From NCBI GenBank assembly GCA_022495995.1, contig JAFEMH010001293.1, positions 248,001-312,000 on the forward strand: a DNA stretch of 64,000 nucleotides. The letters run 5' to 3'. A program made the position numbers and the translations under genes. Positions 46,401 through 58,400 of the stretch are shown here, piece after piece. Position 1 is the stretch's first letter. The number at the start of each line of letters is the position of its first letter. This DNA is from Adenophora triphylla var. japonica. Taxonomy: Eukaryota > Streptophyta > Magnoliopsida > Asterales > Campanulaceae. Below the pieces are notes generated by a model, which saw nothing but the letters and a program-made list of their open reading frames with translations, ran no database searches and was not told where the DNA came from.

Positions 46401-49400
46401 AAAAAATGCTCTTAAAGAAGTATTATGGTCATCCTGAAAAGGAAAATGGGTTAAAGCCGGTGCCAAAGTCACTATGGTACCTTAGCTGCAAATTCATCAA
46501 TACAGCCACATATAAATGAGCAAAAAAAGTCCAGATATTCTAAATTAAAAATAAGAATTTAAAAAGAATTGAGTTAACCTGGGGTCCCTGGTAGCTTTGT
46601 AGAGCCAATATGTACTCTCAATAAGTTCTGGACGCAAAGGATAACTCTTTTGACCATGCTGAATATCAAGTTTGAGAAGCAAAATAATACCCATAATTGC
46701 AGTGTAATGAAAGTCAACCAAAGAAAATCAGTACTTCAACAGCAATAATTTTATATAGGCAAACTCTGTTTTCATCTATTGTACTTTCAAGCGTGTTTCA
46801 CTTCTACCATTATACATTTTTTTTCTTTCATAAAGACACCATTGTACTTTGGAAAAAATATCATTTTAGCCCCAAATCCGTCCCTAAATCCGTGACTAAT
46901 CTGTGCTTCAATCCGCGATTTTGGGGTTAAAATGATACATTTTTCAAACTACAATGGTATTTTTGAAAGAAAAAAGTATAATGGCAAAAGTGAAACCCCC
47001 TAGAAAGTACAATGGATGAAAACGAAGTTTGGCCACTTTATATTAACGTATTCTTTTAATGAATGTCAATAGCAATCATTGACCATAAATAATGATAATA
47101 ATAACAGCAATAACACTAAGCACAATTATAATTATAATGATGATAATATAACAAGAATGAGGAAGAAAAAAAGTGCTTCATACACTAATGCATTTCGGAC
47201 AAAAGAACTAATTTGTTAACTAGATAATTATCATGTATCACTTAATGTATTGATTACAGCTGATACACTCAGCCATAAACTAATATGTAGATCAAGGTTG
47301 AAATCGCATTAAGCTTCTCAAACAGGTTAATTTTAAGAACTTGAAATAAATAACGTACTCCTATCCCAGGGTACGTTTTTTCCAAGTAAGTAACCAGCAT
47401 TCGAATTCAAGAAGATGCCACGGCTGAATGGGAATCATAAGTATGCGGACTAAATATATTAAGAGATATGAAGAAAAATAATCCCCAAAAAGATCTAATA
47501 GCAACCTAAGTACCCTGGTGTAAGTTCTTTCAGAAAAAAACTTGCTCCATTCCGAGCAAATGTTCCTAGTGCCTAAATGGATCTTACTTACTTCAGAGTG
47601 ACACACCCGCTAATGAGAGTGAGAGGTTAACAGCCAAAAGTATCCAAAATAAGGTGCATAAGTTAAAGTACCTGAACACTTAGTGTGGCAAGATTAAAAC
47701 CTTCTGGGGTGAAGCCATATTTTTTCCAGACACTGAAGAAGGCAGTATGTGTGCGTATAGCAGGATCAATATCCCCAGCTAGAACCTTTGAAACTTGATA
47801 CTCTCAGTATGGATTGTGAGCATCGTATAGGTGCAAACAAATAAAAGAGTAGGGTGAAACATTAATATGACCTGAAGGCCTGGCCAAAATGCCTGTAAGC
47901 TGTTGAATAGTGGCCAAACAAGAGCAGCAGAATTCATGTTTACCTCCACGTACCTATAAAATCTTCATTATTTACAATTCCTTTTGTAGTGCCACTTAAC
48001 GCAAACAAAGAAATCTATTTATCGTATGCAACCAAAGAAACACTAAAAAACATACTCCCTCCGTCCCATTACAAACTACACACTTACTATTTGCACGAGA
48101 ATTAAGGAAAAATGTTAGTGGAGTATGTGTTGTGAGTATGAGAGAGAAAGTGGTTGTGAGTATGACATGTGAGCCCCATTAATATAAATTAATAAAACAT
48201 TTCCATTTTAGGAAGTTGTAGTTTGTAGTGGGACGCCCTATGAGGAAAGTGAGTAGTTTGTAGTGGGACAGAGGGAGTATATACCAAGGATCACTGAAGA
48301 GGTAGTGCATTGCAGCTCCATAAGCTTCTCGGAAGATAAATAGATACTCTTCATCTCCGAATAAAAGGTAAGCCTGAAAAGAAATCAAGAGTGCTTAACG
48401 CTTACAAAAAGGTCCTTTACCATCAGACACTCAGAGGGTAAGGGTGATTAAGTAACAAAGAGAAACAAAAAATGTAAGAGCCAAGTTTTGCTTTGTAATA
48501 ATCCTTTGAATAAACTTTCATATAATGCAACATACACTTTTTAAAGTCCACCTGCATCCCCTACCCAGAAAAACACAAACAACAAACAAATGAAACAAAA
48601 CAGAAGTGATAGCTCCATATACATCAACTAGCTGTAGTTTAATTCACTCTCCTAAATGCCAATCATTCATCATGGACATTTCCTATTACAAATTAAAACT
48701 GGAATGTATAAGAAAAGCAGAAGTGCATGATTACATTATTTATAGTCATACATAGACAGATAAAACGAGGAAACCTTACTAATGAATCTCGGATCAATTC
48801 CCTTAAATGTCAGCCTTAAATAATAAAAAAATCTAAGACCACAGGGTTTTTATTGGAATAAAGAGAGAGAGATGAAGTCAATCATGCATGGAAGAGAAAA
48901 ATTGTATTGAAAGACTCAATTGATTATGTTGTTAGAGGTACATATTCATAGGGTTACAATGAGAGGAGGTAATCTCCTAGAAGTCTAGATCCATACAAAG
49001 ATTGAGTTTCCTAATCTTATACAAAGATTGAGTTTCCTAAACTATAACAATATACTCCCTCTGTCCCATAAAATCTTACCCATTTTGCTATTTTGGGCGT
49101 CCCACTTTAAAGTCCCACTTTCCTAAAAAGAAAACTTTTTAATACTTCTTTATTCATGGGACTCACTTGTCATACTCACAACAACTATCCACTTACTATT
49201 CTCTACCCCACTTTCTCTCTCCTACCCACTCACAACTCCTACTTTAATAACATTATATATATTCACTACTTATTTTCCGTTCTCAACAGTAAATGGGTAA
49301 GCTAATGTGGGACGGAGGGAGTATACTTGAATATAATATTATGATATTATATTCCTAATATGCTCCCGCAAGATGGACGATCCTTGGATAAGTCCAATCT

Positions 49401-52400
49401 TGAAGAATGATGAGATGAACCGGGTTTGATGTAGCGAGTAGAGACTGGATTGTTCCCGGACGTGTATGTGGTTTCTGATGAGACGCAGTTGTTCCTTGAA
49501 GCCGAGGCGGTGATATGATGGTGGTATTTGAGGGTGGGCGGCTGTAGGATTGTGACAGTAAAAAGGGGGGGGGGGCGATTCGTGGTTGGAGGCCAGTTTT
49601 GAACATGGCATCTTGGGTTGGTTGTGGGGCGGTTTGGGTTTTGCCGTCGCACCCAAGGAAAGTGGTTCGTACGTCCGTGGTTGGAGGCCAGTTTTGAACA
49701 TGACATCTCGGGTTGGTTGTGGGGCGGTTTGGGTTTTACCGTCGCACCCAAGGAAAGTGGTCCGTACGTCCGTGGTTGAAGACCAGTTTTGAACATGGCA
49801 TCTCGGGTTGGTTGTGGGGCAGTTTGGGTTTTGCCATCGCACCCAAGGAAAGTGATCCGTACGACCATGGTTGGAGGCCAGTTTTGAACATGGCAACTCG
49901 GGTTGGTCGTGGGTGTTTGAAAAAAAAAGGGGGGGGGGTCGGCAGGGATAATAATGTGGGTAAGGCTGTGAATGATGCAGATTTGGGTTGTAGGGTTTAT
50001 TAGGAATATAATATCATAATATTATATTCAAGTATATATTGTTATAGTTTAGGAAACTAATCTTATACAAAGATTGAGTTTCCTAAACTATAACAATATA
50101 TACTTGAATATAATATTATGATATTATATTCCTAATAGTTTTTAGTTGACCAGATTATCGTTCCATCAAAGCAAAGTCAGTAAACAATAAATAAGTTATT
50201 TCAATCTGTTAAAATTTCCAGTTCAAAGAACAAATCAGCGTTACAGTATGATGATCAGAACATAATAAGATGACTCAAACCATTTCGACCAGACGAAACC
50301 CTTGTTGACTCTGGCAATTTCACTTTCTATTCCAAGATAATTCTGTATCAGTTCAGTTTTCCAGAACTAAAACATTTTCATTTTTAACCTTTTTGGCAGC
50401 TTACTATGTTTATGTTTTATCTTCCAAAACAAAGCAAAGGTCCAACTTGACTTATTCCAGAACAGAAAATGCTAGTACTCCATCCAAAATGAAGAGGTAC
50501 TCTTTGACTTGGTGCACAACCAGGAAAATGGTTGAAAAGTTATTAACTCCCTAAAATACCGATATCATTTTGTGGCATCAACATCAACTTTCTTAGTTGA
50601 TTTGGCATTCTAATCAAGAATTCATATGCTATAAGGCCGTTATGCTAAGATAATGTTTCTGAGAATGGTAGCATCCATATTCATTTGGAATAAACTAGGT
50701 AGGAAGTGTACCTCTTCGTTTGGGACGAAGGGATGAGTATGCAAGCGTAACTCCTAGCATACATTAACTTGGTTAAAGATGTTTCAAGTGATTGCATCAA
50801 CTTATGATTTCTTTATAGCACATAAATCATTATTTACTGACATGCCTGTAACATTACTGAGATTTAAATTCATGGATCTCTGATTTGAACAGATGACAAC
50901 AACTAAAGTACTAACACATGAAGCAGACTTGGGAGCGGAATCCCAGAAATGAACTGCCTTCACACTGATTGAGTTCATTAAACAATAATTCCCAAAATGG
51001 AACTGCATCCATGATAATCAGCCTTACTAGCATTTTCTGCTTTCTCGAGAACTCTAATCTCAGGATAAGAAGCAAAAGTAGTTAAGGATATATTTCCCAG
51101 GCATAGATATATTAGCAGCATCATTAATAAATCAATGAATGAATTGGTTCCAACTCACAAACCTTCAGGAGATACTCATAGAAAGAGTCAATACTTGTTC
51201 CTATTCCAGCATCCTGAAAAGAAATAGAGATAATAACATAGCTGAGGGGAAAGAGAGAAAGAAAAGTTGCACACACCTCAATACAATCTAAACTTATTGG
51301 CAGCGCAGCAAACTGATCATGGTCGCATACACATTCAGATATGCCCACTCCAGGAGAACTTAACTTCATTTTTATACTAGAAAGACCAAACTCTAGTTCA
51401 GACATATACCTTCACAATCAAGTGAGCCGGATTCCGGATTCAACATTTTGAGTTATGCGAGCTGGTGTATTGTATTGTTCAATCAGGAAATCCAATGCGA
51501 CTAAAGAGGCTTATTATGTTTTCTACATACAAATACTAATACTTCTTGAAAAGCAATATACCTACAGACAAACTTTGATGGAACATTTATCCTGGAAACC
51601 AAATTAAAAGTTAATTTGGTCAAAAATAAATTGAGCCTTTTGTTTCCCGCGTTTTGGAAAAAGCTACCAAATGTAGCATTAGAAAATGCAGGTCTGGTTA
51701 TAGAACACAGCTTTTAAACTCGGCATTGATGCATCTCGACACCAACAGCACAACGTTTTGCATGAGCATTTTGTCCAAAATGATATACCAACAGACTCTT
51801 AGAAGAGTTAACTCCACGTTTTAATAGTTTTTGAGAATGTAAGGGTACCTTATGACCTAACATTATGATCAAAATGTTCTTGAAAAGATAGAAACCATTC
51901 TTAAAAGAACAAAAGTAAAGCATCTCACACAACTAGTTAACGAACCAGAACATTCTTAAACATAAAAACAGAACAGGATAATGGTCATTTACTATGGACG
52001 ATCAACTCTTAGATACACTTAATGTTCATTTTCTTCTTATCTTCTATTCATTTGTGCTATGCACAATCAACTTTTAGATACAAAAACAATAATGTATCAT
52101 GCCACTCCAATGAATATGCACAATCAACTCTCAGATTAAAAAACGATAGTGTATCATGTCACTACCCAATATTACTAAGTAAATGGACTCTCACCTTCTG
52201 CGTCCATTCACCAGTGAAAACATCAATATGTGCACCAACTAGATTGATACGGGAACGGCGAGCCCATATTGCACGCACAGCATTCTTTGTAACTTGCTCA
52301 AAAACTGCATGTCAATAAATATAACCATAATTAAAGACAAAATGTCATCTGATTATAGCACAAATGTATAAAAGATTAGAAGAAAATGAACATTAAGTGA

Positions 52401-55400
52401 CAGAAACAGATGAGGGTTGGGATCTGATTCCAAGCTTTACTGTGCTGAAAACATCAAATTATTATTTCAAGAGTTCACTACTGATAGTTGGCCACCAAGG
52501 TAGCTTTTGACCATTTCTCGGAGTAGCTCTTGTAGCACCAGTCATGAGCGAGCATGGAAACATGCAAGACATTCGAGAAGATTTAAGCATATCCACTTAT
52601 GCTTTAAGAAGAATACTTGGAATTGAACCCTTTTGCTCTTGCACAGTTTCTTTCCAGTAAAATAGATCCCATTATAAGTTTCTCTAACGTTATACCTTCG
52701 TTAAACTGCACATTTCAGTCACCAATGACAAGAAAAGAAATATTTATAACATGCAAATTATTCTTAAAGTATCCAGCATTCCAGCGCTTTTACTTGTTAA
52801 TTGTTCTTTGAACAAGATCTCCATGGAAGAATGATCAAGTCTACATTGAATTGCTTCGACGCCACAACTAACCCGACAATAAATGAAGACTGGTTTAACA
52901 GTGGCTAGAAAGCAAATATGCTTCAGTGAAGTCAATAGAGCAACTAAAGGCTCACCCCGGTGAGTCACAAACAAACCAATAGAAAGGTAACAAATAAATA
53001 TGCAAGACATTTAAGTTTAGTCAACCAGCAGATGTAAGTCAAAAGCATATCTTTTGCTAAATTTATAAGAACCTGGAAATAATATTAAGTTTGAACGTCA
53101 CATGAGCTGTCACACGAAATGCACAGAAGAAGCCATTACAAGGGGGAGAACAATAGTACTCCCTCCGGTCCAAAATAACTCACTTTTTGGGTTTTCATCG
53201 GTTTTAAGAAAAGCAATTATTACTATGACTTAATGAAAAAGGTACCAATTTTGCCCATATTAATTGTTTCTCTCACCCCACTCAATAAAACAATTAATGA
53301 ATTGTTACAAGTTTCAATGCAAGGGTAAAAGTGGAAGTCCAATGCTTTTAACTCAAAAGTGACAATTATTTTGGGCCAAAAAATTTGCTCAAAAGTAACA
53401 GTTATTTTGGACTGGAGGAAGTAATAACTAATAGCTTCATAAGTCTGTAGCTTCTGATGGGTTTTTCCTCTATCATCTTAAGATTACATCCAAATGTAAG
53501 GGACGAATAAGAGTATATATAGACTAACCCCATTAAGAGGCATAATGAAAGTATGAAACGTACTTCTTCCAATCCAAATTTAGTGCTACATTTTACTTGA
53601 CCGCATATTAAGGAAACCAATTTGATCCTAAAACTAGTGGATACAAATGCTTTAAATGTGGGCCCAAAAAATTTATAGACTCGAGTCATTCTATAATTCC
53701 AAAAGGGGAAAGTGATCACTTATTTTGGATCACCCCAAAAGGGCCAAAGAGGAAATATGTATAATTTATTTTGGATCGGAGGGAGTACCATTTATCCACA
53801 CATGAGTCTGTTGTGGCATATGCTCCTACTTAAGAAGATGGAGAGGGAACACAGAAGTACATGGCCTGCAGGTATTACTTACTGGGATCATTTGTCAAGC
53901 GGCTAAGCACCCCAAACTCTAATGTTAACGTTCCACCACCAGCTGTTGAGGTTATCTATGAAGAGAAGATTGTCCTATTAGAAATAAAGCAATGAAAGAT
54001 AAATGGGAAAGAAACAAAGTAGGTAACAGACTATTAAGAAAATCAAAATTACACCCAAAGTAGATCATCGCTGGTTGACGTGCGGTACATGATATGCATT
54101 TGACTATATTAAAAGCCATTTTCTGAATTTAAGCAGATATAACACAAAATTTTAGGAGGGAAAGACAATACGAATAGGCTATACCTTGCTTTCATATTCA
54201 TCAACTCCATACAACAGATTGACAGATCCAAATGGTATTCCTGAAAGCACAATGCTTAGTATTATTAGCATCATAAAACAGATGAGAAATTTGTGTGCAA
54301 CGTGTGCAATGTCTCGATAACTGCTAGTTAGATGCAAAACAAAAGGCTTCATGAGGACCATGACACTCAGGCCTTTGAAAGTACACATGTGTGCATATAT
54401 AAGCATAGCAGCACAGCCAATGGAATGTGTACCTCTTCCCCCTTGAAACTCTGTATATCGCCCCAACAATAAATTTCAAACAACTTTATAGCTTTATGGA
54501 AAAATAAAACCATGCTCAAATAACCTTCAAAAATAGGCCTGCATCCTATACTGCTCCACCATCCCAAAGTAAATGTCATACCTTGACATTCTTGGTCAAC
54601 TTGATCGAACTTTGACTCAAAACAATTATGAAATTTTAATTATCTTCGTGAAATTCTAAAAAAAATTATTCATGCACCATTAAGAATACTAATATGCTAT
54701 CAATAATAATTTTTAGAATTCACGAGGATAATTATATTTTTGTCAAGGTTCAATCAAGTTGAGCAAGAAAGTCAAAGTATACCATTTATTTTGGGGCGGA
54801 GGAAGTATAAAAGTTGTTATCCAGCATATATATACTAAGAAATGATTAAAAGTTATGTTAAGCCAAGGAATAATACATATAGGCTTCCACAAAAAAAATG
54901 ATAAATCCAATCAAATTTCAATATTTGCAAATGATATGACCATAATCAAACCAGAATACCTGTAGGCGTGTCAAAAGCAGGTAACAATCTTCGGGCAAGA
55001 TCCTCAGCTAAGTGAAGTAACTCGTCATCATATGAAGGTATCTTCATTCCCTGCAATTACTTAAAATGAAACAAAATAAACGAATGAATCTGACAAAAAT
55101 ATGACATAAACCAAGACAACAGAACTATAGATAGAGATGAACACTTCAAAGAGGATCTCTCTACAAATTTCATCTCTTAATAAATACTGTTTCAATCAAC
55201 ATACGAACTGTTTGTAACATTGCCATGTAAGCAGTCTGAGAATAAGCTGAAGCTCAATGGGCACATGCAATCCTACACCTTAAAGGAAGCAATCACGCAT
55301 ACCCTGACTTTCATAGTCAAAGCCTACAGATTTGATAACACCAAAATTGCAAAAAAAAAAAAAAAAAAAAAGTCCAAATAAGCAATATGATGTAACACAT

Positions 55401-58400
55401 CTTTTTCCCAGGGAAGGAATTAAAATTTGACCCCAACCCTTTTGACCGCAAAGCCAGAAGATAGGACTACCATAAAAGAAGCTAGAAAAAGGAGCCTCTA
55501 ATAGCATACACAATTGAGGATCTTCCAACAATCGACTTAAGTTCCTTTCTTACTTTTGAGCAAAGCAAAGTTACAGCTATCTGGTGTGGCTGTTGAGACG
55601 ACTATTATGAAGACCAATCCAAGACACATGCTCAGGTACAAGTATTGGAACAGATTTATGTCCAGCATTTGAATCTCGCAATCTATAGACATAAGATCTG
55701 ATATGTTTATGTACAGTTGTACACAGAAGTTGGATTAGTTGACAAGGAATATGTGCTTCATATGCAAATAAATTGACTTCACTATAACAATATGACATCA
55801 TCTATGGTCGTTAATAACTGAAGAAATAGACATCAGATAGGACTGAAGGGGAATATGTGTCTCTCTGTTTAGGTACGGAAAAAGATTCACTCCTTGTTCT
55901 CAAAGTAAGCTTCATCACCAATCAGAAAGATGAGGATCCAAGTGTCCAACAGAGAGACAGGTGCTGAATATAAAATTATATCCTATAAGCTCCTTGACAA
56001 AGGACATGACGAGAATAGGAGATTCCATGATCTACGAGTCTGAGCTTGGAGGCAAGTGCATCCTAATTATTCAAAGCCTAGTTTCCATTAATCGTAAAAA
56101 TCTAGTATGGTCACAGAAGATAATCTATATGTTAAGCTTGATATACATTGTTGGTTCCCTATCTAAGAGCATAGCTTAACTTGTCAGAGCTCCGGCTTAG
56201 CAAGTTTTTGGGTTCAAGTCCCCTGCTTGCATTTGTTACCCGAATTAGTGTCAGTGCACATGTTAGCACCCTGTTCCGCTTTTGATCCCCTGGTGAGGCA
56301 TGTTGGCTAAACTCTCCACTCCACGCGTCAGTGTCTCACAAGTGAGGGGGATCGTCAAGCTTGATAAGCATTGTTGGATCCCTATCCAATAGTTTAAGCT
56401 CAACAAACTACGCAATATACGACAACAAAGGGCAAGTAAATGGGACAATGATTGAGTTGGCTCAAGTCAGTTTTCAAATCATTAACTGAGGGAAAATGGT
56501 CCGAGTGTGAAAGAGAAAAGATGATCCAACAAGAGCGAACTTTCATCGGAGGAGTGGGCATGAACATTCATGCCCCTGCTCGAGCTATGTTTGAACCATC
56601 TAGTCAGCTTCTACCATAAAAAGAGCTCCATCCATCCTCCTTTCTAAGACACCTACAACTCCTAATAATCTGTTGTTAAGCAAAGGTCAGCTCAAATCAG
56701 ACCCATATGACAGTGTTTGTTCTGTGTTCATTGTATGTATCCCGACTCTTTAATAATGCAACAAGTACATTTATCAGACACATTACACAAATGTATTGGT
56801 ACCAGTTCTTGTTAGACAGTTCTGTGTTCATTGTATGTATCCCGACTCTTTAATAATTCAACTTTGTAAGCAACTAAATTTTATACATGTAGTTTATATT
56901 GTACACAGCGCGTGTTCTTTCTAACATCTTTATCATGTATCTACTGCTTATGGAGTATCAATGTTCCATTAAACAGAAACAGATTATGCAATGAACAAAC
57001 TGAAACTGAAACTGATCGTGAGAAGGATATGGAAAGAGGAAACTTACCGTAGCATAATCACTTGCAATGAGATGAGCAGATATCAAACCTCCAAGAACTC
57101 GGATGTTAGTTTCAAACAAGGACACTGTCTTGTTCTGCAAATATGATATGAAAAGGCTAACATGTCATTGGACTCAGTAAAGCTGCAGGAATTATAAAGA
57201 AACATTTTGATTCACTTTTAAGAGGCTGCCAGCCACCCAACTGCTTTCCTATGAGTAAGGAGTATTCTGAGGAAGTTTATAGAAAGAGACTGCCATAGAT
57301 TTCACGCAAAGAATCAAGTTATCAATGAAAGATTAGATATTTCTTTACCAAGATAATTGAATACGCCGCCCCTAAAATCATCCCAAGCGCTTGAATCACG
57401 GTTGCACTTGCACCCTAAGTAGACATCAAAAGAAAATATATGTGCGGCTACACTAAGCTAGAGGGTGAAGGCAGAATTATTATAATTGTTTGGGGATAGC
57501 AAGAGATTAAGAATTTCAGCTCATATAAATTTTGGGCTCATTGTTTCTTCGGTTCAAAAGAACATGAAAGTTTTCAAATTAAGAATTATGAGGAAAACGA
57601 AACATGAGTATAACCTTTACTTTATCAGCAATAAACTTGTCTAAGAACTAATCTATTGCTACAAAAATATCATATTAGGCTGAGGTGACAAAAGGTCCAA
57701 ATGTTAAACACAGTATCATGTCATTTTTCAACAATGCTTATTACCAACATGTAAAAGAGTTGCTTAGTGTCGCAAACAAAAGTTAATGTACTTAAATCAG
57801 TGTTTAGCGCAAGCCTGCAAAAACAAATATCAAGAATAGCAGAAACTAAATACCTCGGTCAAGGTGGTTAAATAAAGACGAGTAACATGTACAGTTACTT
57901 CTTTACCTAGACAAACACACAAAGACAAGTTTATTTGAGAAAATTGCACTTAGTTGTTTTCACTACCTTGATCTTCACCACGTATATTTAAAAGTATGGA
58001 CATCTCTAGAAAGGAGAACATGTTCAGAAAGGAGTTGTACAGGTTGGCCATCACCCTCATTTTATTTTGTAAATTCACTTTTCTCTGTTGTAATGAATGT
58101 CACTGAAAGAGGTTGACAACATTTCCCTGCAAAGCATCGGCCACGAAAATAACTGAATGCATCGACATTCCATACTGTAGAACATGAGCAATAACCCTAA
58201 GGAATAAGGCTTTGCAGGCAGGAAACACCTGCGACTTTGAGCACCCCGCTCAACTTATCATGGGAATGCAAAGAAAGATGATCTCACCCAACAATCGTAT
58301 AAGTTCATAATTTATCCAACACGATGATCCTGGGCCAAAGAGAATTAAGAATCAGATGCCGGAAAAATTCCTCCCAATGGCTGAGATCTTCACTCAACAC

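Noticed and set aside
48179..48388. Independent 69-codon minus-strand gene
   Set aside because: Its first half is mannosidase exon 10; the rest is the adjoining Stowaway MITE.
49339..49896. Minus-strand frames of up to 185 codons with repeated [17 protein letters not shown] blocks
   Set aside because: They read through the 95-bp tandem repeat in different registers; two overlapping frames are equally open, which points to repeat structure rather than a gene.
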